Assembly (NCBI GenBank): GCA_964618895.1
Contig: CAZUDO010000054.1
Location: 9,736-73,735, forward strand
Origin: CAZUDO01 sp964618895
GTDB lineage: Bacteria; Desulfobacterota; Binatia; DP-6
DNA: 64,000 nucleotides
Direction of reading: 5' to 3'
The translations under genes were made by a program, and so were the position numbers. Below the pieces are notes generated by a model, which made no database searches, was not told the DNA's origin, and was given only the letters and a program-made list of their open reading frames with translations. Below are positions 26,068 through 34,975 of this stretch, in pieces; the stretch's first letter is position 1, and every line of letters begins with the position of its first letter.

Positions 26068-27458
26068 GCGACGGACGGCGGATTCTGGTGGTCGACGACG
26101 AGCCCGGCATGCGCGCCGGGGTGGCGGAGGTGCTGGCCCGCGGCGGCTTCGCCGTCGAGCAGGCGGCCACCGGCGAAGACGGCCTGGCGCGACTCGAGCA
26201 GGGCGGGATCGACCTGCTGGTGACGGACCTGCGTATGCCGGGGATCGACGGCCTGGAGCTGCTCCGGCGCGCGGGCGCGTCGGGGTGCTGCCCACCGGCG
26301 ATCGTCGTCACCGCCCACGGCACGGTCGAGGACGCGGTCGCGGCCATGAAGCTCAACGCCTTCGACTTCCTGACCAAGCCGTTCTCGCCCGCGGATCTTC
26401 TGCACCTGGCCGAGCGCGCGTTGGCGCGCGCCGACGCGCGCGATCCGTCGCCGCCCGCGGCCGGCCTCGGTACGGGCCGCGCCCGCGGCGGCGAGACGAC
26501 GCCGCGCCGGCGCCAGATCCTCACCCGCGATCCCGCCATGCGGCGCGTGCTCGAGATCGCCGACAGCGTCGCCTCGAGTCGCGCGCCGGTGCTGGTCCAG
26601 GGCGAGAGCGGCACCGGCAAGGAGCTCCTGGCGCGCTACCTGCACGAGCGCGGCAGCCGCCGCGGCAAGCCGTTCGTGGCCGTCAACTGCGCCGCTCTAC
26701 CGCGCGACCTCCTGGAGAGCGAGCTGTTCGGGCACGAGCGCGGCGCCTTCACCGGCGCCATCGGACGCAAGATCGGCAAGTTCGAGCTCGCCAACGGCGG
26801 CACCATCCTGCTCGACGAGATCAGCGAGATGGAGCTCGGCCTGCAGGCGAAACTGCTGCGCGTCCTGCAGGAATACGAGGTCGACCGCGTCGGCGGGGCG
26901 GCGCCGGTGCCGATCGACGTGCGCGTGGTCTCCACCACCAACCGCCGGCTGCGCGAGATGGTCGATCGCGGCCGCTTCCGCGAGGACCTCTACTATCGCC
27001 TGACGGTGGTGCCGCTGGTGGTCCCGCCGCTGCGCGAGCGGCGCGGCGACGTGGAGCTGCTCGCCGACCACTTCCTGGCCCACTTCGGCGAGGGCCGCGG
27101 GCTCAGCTTCTCGCCCGAGGCGCGGACGGCCCTGGGGGTACGGCCCTGGGCGGGAAACGTCCGCGAGCTGGAGAACACGATCGAGCGTGCGGCGCTCCTG
27201 GCGCGCGGTCCGGTGCTCGGTCCCCCCGACCTGGAGGACCGCGAGCCGCCGGCGCTGCGGCTCGATCGGCCGGGCCTGGCCGGGCTCACGCTGCGCGAGA
27301 TGGAGCGCCAGGCCATCCTCCAGACGCTGACGCGGACGCACAACAACCGCACCCAGGCGGCGCGGCTGCTCGGCATCAGCATCCGCACCCTGCGCAACAA
27401 GCTTGCCGAGTACCGCCAGCGGGGCGAACTCGAGCCGGCGCTGCAGCCAGGAAATTGA
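26064..27458 (+). CDS. fleR: FleR/FlgR-like sigma-54 response regulator
   Basis: The product is 464 residues: a receiver domain with D55 as phosphorylation site (LLVTDLRMPG), an AAA+ domain (GESGTGKE Walker A, GAFTGA loop that contacts sigma-54, ILLDEISEMELGLQAKLLRV), and a Fis-type HTH (NNRTQAARLLGISIRTLRN). It should activate sigma-54 promoters of flagellar genes, probably including the one found 44 bases downstream before fliE. It is the partner of the FleS-like kinase. Confidence 0.92.
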   Translation: MSDGRRILVVDDEPGMRAGVAEVLARGGFAVEQAATGEDGLARLEQGGIDLLVTDLRMPGIDGLELLRRAGASGCCPPAIVVTAHGTVEDAVAAMKLNAFDFLTKPFSPADLLHLAERALARADARDPSPPAAGLGTGRARGGETTPRRRQILTRDPAMRRVLEIADSVASSRAPVLVQGESGTGKELLARYLHERGSRRGKPFVAVNCAALPRDLLESELFGHERGAFTGAIGRKIGKFELANGGTILLDEISEMELGLQAKLLRVLQEYEVDRVGGAAPVPIDVRVVSTTNRRLREMVDRGRFREDLYYRLTVVPLVVPPLRERRGDVELLADHFLAHFGEGRGLSFSPEARTALGVRPWAGNVRELENTIERAALLARGPVLGPPDLEDREPPALRLDRPGLAGLTLREMERQAILQTLTRTHNNRTQAARLLGISIRTLRNKLAEYRQRGELEPALQPGN

Positions 27459-27501
27459 CCCGCGCCCGGCGGGCGGCCGCGCGCGGATGCCCGCCGTTTC
27501 G

Positions 27502-27517
27502 CGGAACGGGAATTGCT
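27502..27517 (+). promoter_or_regulatory. sigma-54 (-24/-12) promoter upstream of fliE
   Basis: CGGAACGGGAATTGCT matches the consensus TGGCACGN4TTGCW at 10 of 12 defined positions, with exact GG-N10-GC spacing. Transcription would start near 27528, about 60 bases before fliE and just after the gene for the sigma-54 activator. Confidence 0.72.
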
Positions 27518-27590
27518 GAAGTGCTGAAGTAGAAGCTGGCCGAAGCCGCGCTCGCCATCGGCGGCTAGGCGCGGAATCGAGGAGACGCCC

Positions 27591-27905
27591 ATGACCGTGA
27601 ACACGCTGACCTCGCGCCTGCTGCCCAACCCCGCCGACCTGGAGAAGGCCGCCAGGTCCGGAGCAGCCGACAAGGCCCCCGGCGCCGCCAGCTTCCAGCA
27701 GGTGCTCGCCGACTCCCTCCAGCAGGTCAACGCCGCCCAGCACCAGGCCGACGACGCCATCCAGTCGCTCGCCACCGGCGGCAACACCACCCTCCACGAC
27801 ACCCTGCTCGCCGTCCAGCAGGCCGAGCTGTCGTTCAAGCTGATGATGCACGTCCGCAACAAGCTGGTGGAGGCCTATCAGGAGGTCCTCCGCATGCAGG
27901 TCTGA
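27591..27905 (+). CDS. fliE: flagellar hook-basal body protein FliE
   Basis: The product is 104 residues. FliE joins the MS ring to the proximal rod and is the first protein exported. The C-terminal segment SFKLMMHVRNKLVEAYQEVLRMQV and the central SFQQVLADSLQQVNAAQ are characteristic. A GAGGAG site precedes the ATG. The rod genes flgB and flgC, which usually accompany fliE, are absent here. Confidence 0.95.
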   Translation: MTVNTLTSRLLPNPADLEKAARSGAADKAPGAASFQQVLADSLQQVNAAQHQADDAIQSLATGGNTTLHDTLLAVQQAELSFKLMMHVRNKLVEAYQEVLRMQV

Positions 27906-27941
27906 GGAACGAGACGTGGGAGCTCAACGTGATACCCGCCA

Positions 27942-28022
27942 GGCGGCGGCTCGGGGGTGCGGCCGTGCGCGCGCCCAGTCTCCGACCCCGCACCGCCGCG
28001 GCCGCACCCCCGAGCCGTCGCC
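27942..28022. repeat. long inverted repeat between fliE and fliF
   Basis: The arms at 27942-27964 and 28000-28022 are complementary over 23 bases, with one G-T mismatch that would be a G-U pair in RNA. The loop is 35 bases. It fills most of the fliE-fliF gap. It lacks a T-run, so it is not a clear terminator. Confidence 0.8.
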
Positions 28023-28055
28023 GCGCATGTCGGGGATCACGATGAGGGGCCCTAG

Positions 28056-29621
28056 ATGAATCAGCGGATGCAGCAGGTCTGGAGCCAGCTTGCGGCGTTT
28101 TTCCTGGCGCAGCCGCCGGCGCGGCGGGTGGCGATTGCCGCGGTGGGGCTGGTGTCGGTCGTCGGTGTGCTCGGCGTGGCGTGGTGGGTGCAGCAGCCGT
28201 TGTTGCGGCCGTTGTTCACCAATCTGGGGGAGCGCGACGCCAGTGCCATCGTGGAGGCGCTGCGTGCCGAGAAGGTGTCCTTTGAGCTCGATGACGGCGG
28301 TCGGGCCGTGCTGGTACCGGCCGAGAGGCTGTACGAGCTGCGCCTGGCGCTTGCCAGCCGCGGTTTGCCCGAGGGCGGCGGCGTCGGCTTCGAGATCTTC
28401 GACAAGCAGGCGCTCGGCCAGACCGACTTCCTGCAGCATCTGAACTTCCAGCGCGCTCTTCAGGGCGAGCTCGGCCGCACCATCGCCCAGCTGGGTGGGG
28501 TCGAGTCGGCGCGCGTGCACCTGGCCATGCCGGAACGTTCGCTGTTCGTGGCCGAGGACCGCCGGCCGTCGGCGTCGGTGGTGGTGAAGCTCGCCAGCGG
28601 CCGCGCGCTCGGGCGCGCGCAGATCGACGGCATCGTGCATCTGGTGGCGGCCAGCGTGGAGGGCATGGACCCGGCGTCGGTCACGGTGGTCGACGACGGC
28701 GGGCGCATCCTCACTCCCAACCGGCGCGAGGACGAGACCGGCGGCGCCTCCGGCGGCGCGCTCGAGATCCAGCGCGCGACCGAGCGGCAGCTGGAGGAGC
28801 GTGTCGAGAGCATGCTCGGTGCGGTGGTCGGGCGCGACAAGGCCATCGCCCGCGTGGCGGCCACGCTCGATTTCGCACGCGTCGAGCGCACCGAGGAGAC
28901 CTTCGACCCAGCCAAGACGGCGCTGCGCACCCAGCGCTCGATGCGCGAGAAGACCATGGAGAACACCCCGGCCGGCGGCCCGCCCGGGGTGCAGGCCAAC
29001 CTGACCAACGAAGCCGGCGCGGAGCAGGGCGACAACGTCAAGGCCGAGCGCCGCGACGAGAGCCAGAGCTACGAGGTGTCGAAGGTCGTGTCGCGCACCG
29101 TCGCGCCCGTCGGCATGCTGAAGCAGCTGTCGGTGGCCGTGCTCATCGACGGCACCTACACGGAGCAGGACGGCAAGCGCGTGTTCACACCGCGCCCGCA
29201 GGAGGAGCTCGACCGCCTGCGCGAGCTGGTGAAGAGCGCGATCGGCTTCTCCGAGGAGCGCAAGGACAAGATCGAAGTCGCGAGCGTGCCATTCCAGGCC
29301 GAGGAAGTCGCGGCGGGCGAAGGCCCCCTGGCGGCGGTGTGGCGCTGGGCGCCGGCCGTGCTGACGCGGCTGCTCGGCGTCGCGTTCGCGGCCGCCATGC
29401 TGCTCTGGGTGGTACGGCCGCTCGTCCTGGGGCTCGCCACCCGCCGCGGCGGCGCGGGCGCGGCCCTGCCGGGCGGCGTCGTGCTGACCGGAATGGACGC
29501 CGCCATGGCCGAGCTGGCGCAGCACAACCTGGCCCTGGCGCACCAGCACCCCGAGCGCGCGGCCCGCCTGGTCCGCGAGTGGCTGGTCGAGTCGGCGGAC
29601 CGCGGCGTGCCGACGAGCTGA
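28056..29621 (+). CDS. fliF: flagellar MS-ring protein FliF
   Basis: The product is 521 residues. It forms the inner-membrane MS ring that holds rotor and export gate. A first membrane helix lies near residues 28-45 and a second near 435-455. Ring-building motifs include LFTNLGERDASAIVEAL, GVGFEIFDKQALGQTDFLQ, VESARVHLAMPERSLFV and PASVTVVDDGGRILT. The C-terminal cytoplasmic tail that binds FliG follows. The stop shares one base with the fliG start. Confidence 0.96.
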   Translation: MNQRMQQVWSQLAAFFLAQPPARRVAIAAVGLVSVVGVLGVAWWVQQPLLRPLFTNLGERDASAIVEALRAEKVSFELDDGGRAVLVPAERLYELRLALASRGLPEGGGVGFEIFDKQALGQTDFLQHLNFQRALQGELGRTIAQLGGVESARVHLAMPERSLFVAEDRRPSASVVVKLASGRALGRAQIDGIVHLVAASVEGMDPASVTVVDDGGRILTPNRREDETGGASGGALEIQRATERQLEERVESMLGAVVGRDKAIARVAATLDFARVERTEETFDPAKTALRTQRSMREKTMENTPAGGPPGVQANLTNEAGAEQGDNVKAERRDESQSYEVSKVVSRTVAPVGMLKQLSVAVLIDGTYTEQDGKRVFTPRPQEELDRLRELVKSAIGFSEERKDKIEVASVPFQAEEVAAGEGPLAAVWRWAPAVLTRLLGVAFAAAMLLWVVRPLVLGLATRRGGAGAALPGGVVLTGMDAAMAELAQHNLALAHQHPERAARLVREWLVESADRGVPTS

Positions 29622-30688
29622 TGGCCGACACGGCGCTCAGGCCCCGCACTTTGCACCCGCCGGCGGTCGGCGGGCTCGAGAAAGCGGCCATCCTGCTGCT
29701 TACGCTGGGGTCCGAGACGGCGGGCAACGTCTTTCGCCATCTGAGCGAGGCGGAGATCCGCCAGCTCACCAGCGCGATGGCGCGCCTGCGCAGCATCCCG
29801 CGCGCGCAGGCGGCGGCGGTGCACGAGGAGGCGTGGCGCTGGCTGTCGAGCCGGGACGGGTTCCTGGTCGACGGCGAGCAGTTCGCGCGCCAGCTGATCG
29901 CGGCGCGGGCGGCGGCTGCCGGCGGCGGCCAGCAGCAGGACGCCGCGCGCGAGCTGTCGCGCTCGCTCGAGAGCGGGGACACGAACCGCCTGGCGGCGCC
30001 CCTGGAACCCCTGGCACCGCAGGTGATCGCCCAGATCCTGGCCGGCGAGCATCCGCAGGTCGTGGCCTTCGTGCTGTCCAACCTGCAGCCCAAGCAGGCG
30101 GCCGATGTCCTCGCCAAGCTACCGGAGGATATCGGGCCCGACATCCTGCATCGCATCTCGGAGCTGAAGGACGTGGCGCCCGAGCTGCTGGAGGAAGTGA
30201 GCGCCGTCCTGACGCGCGAGGTCGCGGGGCTCGCGAGCGGCACCGGCGAGTCGCGCACGGGGCCAGGCGGCGGCGCCAAGCGAGCCGCCGACATCATGAA
30301 CCGGGCCGACAAGACGATCGAGCAGCGGGTCTTCACGTACCTGGACGAGGCCGCGCCCGAGGTCGCGGCGACCATCCGCAACTTGATGCTGACGTTCGAA
30401 GACATGCTGCGCCTCGAGAAGCGCGACATGCAGAGGTTGCTGAAGGACGTGGCGCGCGAGGACCTGATGCTGGCGCTCAGGACCGCCAGCCCGGCAATGC
30501 GCGAGAAGATCTTCGGCAACCTGTCCAGGCGGGCCGCCGAGATCATGCAGGACGACATGAGCCAGATGGGCCCCGTCAAGCTGAAGAACGTCGAGAAGGC
30601 GCAGCACAACATCGTCGCCGTCGCGCGCCGGCTCGGCGAGGAGAACGAGATCACGCTGACGGCGGATGGCGGAAGCGATGTCGTCTAG
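29621..30688 (+). CDS. fliG: flagellar motor switch protein FliG
   Basis: The product is 355 residues. FliG is the rotor protein that meets the stator and sits on FliF. Motifs are KAAILLLTLG, HPQVVAFVLSNLQPKQAADVLAKLP, and the C-terminal torque helix region TFEDMLRLEKRDMQRLLKDV with MREKIFGNLSRRAAEIMQDD. The ATG overlaps the fliF stop by one base, so translation is coupled. Confidence 0.96.
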   Translation: MADTALRPRTLHPPAVGGLEKAAILLLTLGSETAGNVFRHLSEAEIRQLTSAMARLRSIPRAQAAAVHEEAWRWLSSRDGFLVDGEQFARQLIAARAAAAGGGQQQDAARELSRSLESGDTNRLAAPLEPLAPQVIAQILAGEHPQVVAFVLSNLQPKQAADVLAKLPEDIGPDILHRISELKDVAPELLEEVSAVLTREVAGLASGTGESRTGPGGGAKRAADIMNRADKTIEQRVFTYLDEAAPEVAATIRNLMLTFEDMLRLEKRDMQRLLKDVAREDLMLALRTASPAMREKIFGNLSRRAAEIMQDDMSQMGPVKLKNVEKAQHNIVAVARRLGEENEITLTADGGSDVV

Positions 30689-31310
30689 CTTCGTCCCGTT
30701 GGCCGGCGGGGACGTGGCGGTGCGCGAGTTCCGGCCCTTCCAGCCGGGGACGCGCCCCGACCCGGCGGGCGAGCCGATGCCCGCCGGCGGGGCGGACACG
30801 GCGGCGGTCGAGCCGGGCGACGAACTGCGACGCGTCTTTCAGGCCGGGTACGAAGCCGCGCGCGAGCAGCTGGGGAGTCAGATCGAGACCCCGATTGCCG
30901 AGTCGTTCGTGAAGGCCATCGAGGAGCTGGCAGCGTTCCGCGCGCGGCTGCGCGACCGCTACGAACGCGAGCTGCTCGAGATCGCCCTCGGCGTGGCCCG
31001 GAAGGTCGTGCAGCAGGAGCTGTCCGACCGGCCCGAGATCTGGCTCACCATGTTGCGAGCGGCCGTCCGCCGCGTGGTCGAGCGCGAACGCATCGTGGTG
31101 CGCGTGCCGGCGGTACTGGCGACGTTCCTGCGCGCGCGCGTGCCCGAGCTGCGGGCGATGCTCGACGACGTGAAGGAGCTCGCGATCGTGGAGGACCCGG
31201 GCCTGCCGCCCACGGGCTGTGTGATCGAGAGTCGCATGGGCGATGTCGACATCGGGGTCGACACGCAGCTCGAAGCCACGCGCGACGCGCTGCTGCCGGC
31301 GGACGACTAG
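30666..31310 (+). CDS. fliH: flagellar export protein FliH
   Basis: The product is 214 residues. FliH regulates the export ATPase FliI and tethers it to the C ring. The N terminus is Pro/Gly-rich. A helical stalk follows (RDRYERELLEIALGVARKVVQQEL), then the FliH/HrpE-like C-terminal domain. It overlaps fliG by 23 bases from the first ATG; a second ATG at 30678 is equally good. Confidence 0.88.
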   Translation: MAEAMSSSFVPLAGGDVAVREFRPFQPGTRPDPAGEPMPAGGADTAAVEPGDELRRVFQAGYEAAREQLGSQIETPIAESFVKAIEELAAFRARLRDRYERELLEIALGVARKVVQQELSDRPEIWLTMLRAAVRRVVERERIVVRVPAVLATFLRARVPELRAMLDDVKELAIVEDPGLPPTGCVIESRMGDVDIGVDTQLEATRDALLPADD

Positions 31311-31320
31311 ACGCGAGCCG

Positions 31321-32643
31321 ATGACCGCACGGCTCGACAGCGACCTCGATTTCGCGCGCGTGCGCCGGCGCCTCGCCGAGCTGTCGCCGGTCCGCGTCAG
31401 TGGGCGGGTGATCGACGTGATCGGGCTGGTGGTGGAGGCGACCGGGCCAGGCGCTGCGGTCGGGTCGTTGTGCCGGATCGGCGCGCCCGGTGCGGGCGCC
31501 ATCCCGGCCGAGGTGGTGGGCTTCCGTGGTGGCCGGGTGCTGCTCATGCCGCTCGGCGACCTGGCGGGGGTGGCGCCGGGGAGTCCGGTGGTGCTGCTGC
31601 GCGAGCGGCCGTTCGTGCCCGTCGGCGACGCGCTCCTCGGGCGGGTGATCGACGGCCTCGGCCGGCCGCTCGACGGCCGCGGGCCGATCGAGGCCGAAGC
31701 CGAGTACCCGCTCGCCGGTCAGCGCCTGAACCCGCTCGCGCGCCGGCCCATCGACGAGCCGCTCGACCTCGGCATCCGCGCCATCAACGCGCTCACCACC
31801 TGCGGACGCGGCCAGCGCCTCGGGATCTTCGCCGGCTCGGGCGTGGGCAAGAGCACGCTGCTCGGCATGATGGCGCGCTACACCCGTGCCGACGTGAACG
31901 TGATCGCGCTGGTCGGGGAGCGCGGCCGCGAGGTACGCGAATTCGTCGAGCGCGATCTGGGCGACGGCCTCGCGCACTCGGTGGTGGTGGCGGTGGCGTC
32001 CGACCAGCCGCCCCTGGTGCGCATCCGGGGGGCCTTCCTCGCCACCACCATCGCCGAGTACTTCCGCGATCAGGGGCGGGACGTGCTCCTGATGATGGAC
32101 TCGCTCACCCGCATCGCCATGGCGCAGCGCGAGGTGGGCCTGTCGGTGGGCGAGCCGCCGTCGGCCCGCGGCTACACGCCGTCGGTGTTTGGCCTGCTGC
32201 CGCGCCTGCTCGAGCGGGCGGGGCAGGGGCCCGAGGGCAGCATCACCGGCATCTACACGGTGCTGGTCGAGGGCGACGACCTGACCGAGCCGATCGCCGA
32301 CACGGCACGCTCGCTGCTCGACGGCCACGTCGTGCTGTCGCGCCGGCTGGCGAACGAGGGCCACTACCCCGCCGTCGACGTGCTCGGCAGCCTGTCGCGC
32401 GTGATGACGGAGGTCGTGCCGCGCGCGCAGCAGGAGCAGGCGCGCCGCGTACGCGCCTGGCTGGCGGCCCATCGCGATGCCGAGGACCTGATCCAGATCG
32501 GGGCCTACGCCCGCGGCTCGAATGCGGTCATCGACGAGGCGCTGGTGCGCCTGCCGGCGATCCACGAGTTTTTGCGCCAGCGCGTCGACGAGCCGGCGAC
32601 GCGGGGCGAAGCGGAGGCGGCGCTTGCCGCCCTGGTGGTGTGA
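31321..32643 (+). CDS. fliI: flagellum-specific export ATPase FliI
   Basis: The product is 440 residues, an F1-beta-like hexameric ATPase that helps feed substrates to the export gate. Walker A is FAGSGVGKSTLLGMM. Walker B is DVLLMMDSLTRIAMAQREVG. The family signature PPSARGYTPSVFGLLPRLLE is intact. The ATG at 31321 begins 11 bases after fliH. The stop overlaps the fliJ start by one base. Confidence 0.96.
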   Translation: MTARLDSDLDFARVRRRLAELSPVRVSGRVIDVIGLVVEATGPGAAVGSLCRIGAPGAGAIPAEVVGFRGGRVLLMPLGDLAGVAPGSPVVLLRERPFVPVGDALLGRVIDGLGRPLDGRGPIEAEAEYPLAGQRLNPLARRPIDEPLDLGIRAINALTTCGRGQRLGIFAGSGVGKSTLLGMMARYTRADVNVIALVGERGREVREFVERDLGDGLAHSVVVAVASDQPPLVRIRGAFLATTIAEYFRDQGRDVLLMMDSLTRIAMAQREVGLSVGEPPSARGYTPSVFGLLPRLLERAGQGPEGSITGIYTVLVEGDDLTEPIADTARSLLDGHVVLSRRLANEGHYPAVDVLGSLSRVMTEVVPRAQQEQARRVRAWLAAHRDAEDLIQIGAYARGSNAVIDEALVRLPAIHEFLRQRVDEPATRGEAEAALAALVV

Positions 32644-33074
32644 TGACGCCGCGCTTCCGCCTGGCGCGCGTGCTCGGGGTACGCACGCAGCTCCGGCGCG
32701 TGATCCAGGACGAGGTTGCGCTGCTCGGGGCCCAGCTGGCCGGGCTGCGCACGCGGGTGGCCGAGGCCCGCGCGGCCCAGGCCCAGGTGCAGCACGCGGT
32801 CGAGACGGCGACCGGCGTCGGGGTGACGGGCGCCGAGCTGCGGCAGTTCGGGATGTACGAGCGCGCGCTGGCGGGGCGCGAGACGGTGCTGGTCGCGGAG
32901 AGCCTGCGGGTTGCCGAGGCGATCGCGCGCGGGCGTGAGGAGCTGCTGGCGCGGCGGCGCGACGAGCGCAAGCTCGAGCGCCTGCGCGACCGGGCGGAGG
33001 TCCGGGCGCAGCAGGAGGAGGCCCGGCAGGAGGCGCTCCTGATCGACGACCACGTCATGCGCCAGCGGCGCTAG
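32643..33074 (+). CDS. fliJ: flagellar export protein FliJ
   Basis: The product is 143 residues, nearly all helical coiled coil rich in Arg, Glu and Ala, which is the FliJ pattern (RFRLARVLGVRTQL at the start, ARRRDERKLERLRDRAEVRA near the end). FliJ acts as the central stalk of the FliI ATPase. Assignment rests mainly on position directly after fliI and on the coiled coil. Confidence 0.85.
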   Translation: MTPRFRLARVLGVRTQLRRVIQDEVALLGAQLAGLRTRVAEARAAQAQVQHAVETATGVGVTGAELRQFGMYERALAGRETVLVAESLRVAEAIARGREELLARRRDERKLERLRDRAEVRAQQEEARQEALLIDDHVMRQRR

Positions 33075-33101
33075 AGGACGGGTAGGGGTACGAAGGAGGC
33101 G

Positions 33102-33695
33102 ATGATGCGAGCCATGCGAGTCGTGGTGCTGGGCGGGCTGATGCTGAAGGTCCTCGTGCTGGGCGCCTGGTGGTGGGACGTGGCGGGTCCGGCCTACGCC
33201 TCGAAGGGCGAAGAGCCTGCCGATCCGGCCACCGCAAGCGCCAAGGCCGAGCACGCCGAGACGCCGATCGCGCCCGAGCTGCTGGCCAAGAGCCGCGGCT
33301 TCCGGGAGCTCCTCGAGGCGGTGCAGAAGCGCGGCGCCGAGCTCGACCATCGCGAGCACGCCGTGGTTGCGCGCGAGGCGGCGTTGAAGACGCTCGAGAA
33401 GACCGTCGCCGACGAGGTGACGCGCCTCGAGCACCTGGCCCGGCCGGGCGGCGCGGAGGCCACGGCCGCGGCGCCTGCGATCACCAAGATCTACGAGAGC
33501 ATGAAGGCCGAGGAGGCGGCGCCCATTCTCGACCGCCTGGACGACGCGACCGCCAAGGTGATTCTCGGCCGCATGAAGGAGAAGCAGATCGCCGCCATCC
33601 TGGCCGCCATGAGCCGCGAGCGCGCCGTGCAGCTGACCAAGGTGCTGAGCGGGCACGCGCAGGCGCCGGCGGCCGCCCGGCCGGCCACGCCGTAG
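33102..33695 (+). CDS. motE: MotE-like flagellar chaperone (MgtE-N fold)
   Basis: The product is 197 residues. An N-terminal membrane anchor (VVVLGGLMLKVLVLGAWWW) is followed by a low-complexity linker, a coiled coil (ELDHREHAVVAREAALKTLE), and a C-terminal MgtE-N-like helical domain (MKAEEAAPILDRLDDATAKVIL, RMKEKQIAAILAAM). MotE/FlbB proteins sit in the periplasm and help MotC or stators; they are often coded after fliJ, as here. No stator gene is nearby. Confidence 0.8.
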   Translation: MMRAMRVVVLGGLMLKVLVLGAWWWDVAGPAYASKGEEPADPATASAKAEHAETPIAPELLAKSRGFRELLEAVQKRGAELDHREHAVVAREAALKTLEKTVADEVTRLEHLARPGGAEATAAAPAITKIYESMKAEEAAPILDRLDDATAKVILGRMKEKQIAAILAAMSRERAVQLTKVLSGHAQAPAAARPATP

Positions 33696-33792
33696 AAGGG
33701 AAACCTGGCCGTTCGCCAGTGGGAACTGCTCGAGGAGGTCGGCACGCTCGACCGTACCTGCGCCAGAGGTATTGGCAGGGGCCCAGTCGCCG

Positions 33793-34578
33793 TCAGTCCT
33801 GCTGCCGGCGGCCGAACGGCAGGAGCATCGGCACGCGTCGTTGGTAGCTCCGGTACTGCTCGCCGTGGAGATGCACGAGCGTCCGCTCCTCGATCTGGAT
33901 GGCGATCACCACGTAGAGGGTCGTCACCACCGCGAAGAGGAAATGCCCCTGACTCATCGTGGGGGTCGCCCAGAAGGCGATCAGGAACCCGAGCATGAGC
34001 GGGTGCCGGACCCAGCGGTAGAACAGGCGCTCCCTGAACCTGGGATGCTCGAGCGGACGTCCCAGTGCGTAGGCGACCGTCTGCGTGACGCCGAAGAGCT
34101 CGAAGTGGTCGATGAGGAACGTCGACACCAGCACCATCCCCCAGCCGGCGAGCGAGGCGGCCGTGAGGACGCCGGCGGCCAGCGGGCTCTCGACGTGCCA
34201 CACGGGCTCGGGCAGCGGCCGCCATTGCCACGCCATGACCGCGAGGATCGCGGTCGAGAGCAGGACGAACGTGCTGCGCTCGACATGCCACGGCACCCAA
34301 CGCGTCCAAACCTCCTTGAACGCGGGGCGCGCCATGATCGTGTGCTGCACAGCGAAGAGGCCGAGGAGCAGGACGTTGGCAGCGACGGCCGCGCCGGCGG
34401 ATGCGGCGGGTATGCCGTCGTCGATGCCCTTCGGGACGACCCCGTTCCCGACGAAGCCGATCAAGTAGAGAAACGTGCCGAAGAAGAAGAGGTAGGTGCC
34501 GACGCCGTACAGCAGCGTCAGCGCTCGGGCGACGACGCCAGCCGGGCCCTGCGCCGCCATCGAGGTTCCCGTCGTCAT
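33793..34578 (-). CDS. mddA: methanethiol S-methyltransferase-like membrane protein
   Basis: The product is 261 residues with five or six membrane helices. It belongs to the NnrU/isoprenylcysteine methyltransferase superfamily and fits MddA: GLFAVQHTIMARPAFKEVW, then RWVRHPLMLGFLIAFWATPTM and EERTLVHLHGEQYRSYQRRV. MddA methylates methanethiol to dimethyl sulfide with S-adenosylmethionine. It lies on the opposite strand between two flagellar blocks, so it looks like an insertion into the cluster. Confidence 0.8.
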   Translation of the reverse strand: MTTGTSMAAQGPAGVVARALTLLYGVGTYLFFFGTFLYLIGFVGNGVVPKGIDDGIPAASAGAAVAANVLLLGLFAVQHTIMARPAFKEVWTRWVPWHVERSTFVLLSTAILAVMAWQWRPLPEPVWHVESPLAAGVLTAASLAGWGMVLVSTFLIDHFELFGVTQTVAYALGRPLEHPRFRERLFYRWVRHPLMLGFLIAFWATPTMSQGHFLFAVVTTLYVVIAIQIEERTLVHLHGEQYRSYQRRVPMLLPFGRRQQD

Positions 34579-34757
34579 GGCCGTGGCCTCCTTTGCTCGC
34601 TTGCGTGATCCCCGTTGGGCCGCGCCCGAGCGGCCCCTTTTCGCTTGAGAGCGCTCTTAGACCGTCGTGCGCCCTCGGCTGTCAACCCGAGGCGGAATGC
34701 GGAACGAGGAGACCCCACGATTTGACGTGGTAAGACCGTGACGGTAATACTTTTAGA

Positions 34758-34975
34758 ATGAACACCAGCACGATGACGGTGAAGGGGCAGATCACGGTCC
34801 CCAAGGCGCTGAGAGACGCATTCGGCTGGAAGGTCGGAGACGCGGCGTCAAGATCGTGCGTGCCGACCGCCGACGGAGAGGACGCGCCATCGTCGAACGC
34901 CTCAAGGCGGCGCCGTGGAACCGCAAGCTCACCACGGATCGGCTCATGGCCATGACGCGCGGCGAGGAGCGGTGA
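34758..34975 (+). pseudogene. AbrB/MazE-type antitoxin, frameshifted
   Basis: The start encodes an AbrB swapped-hairpin domain (MTVKGQITVPKALRDAFGWK VGD). At about 34850 the frame breaks; the next frame continues with VKIVRADRRRGRAIVERLK and ends LMAMTRGEER at TGA 34973-34975. One base gained or lost would restore an ordinary antitoxin of about 72 residues. It overlaps the start of the toxin remnant. Confidence 0.72.

Noticed and set aside
27530..27546. Second GG-N10-GC match (TGGCCGAAGCCGCGCTC) after the fliE promoter
   Set aside because: It lacks the TTGC -12 element; the site at 27502 is far better.
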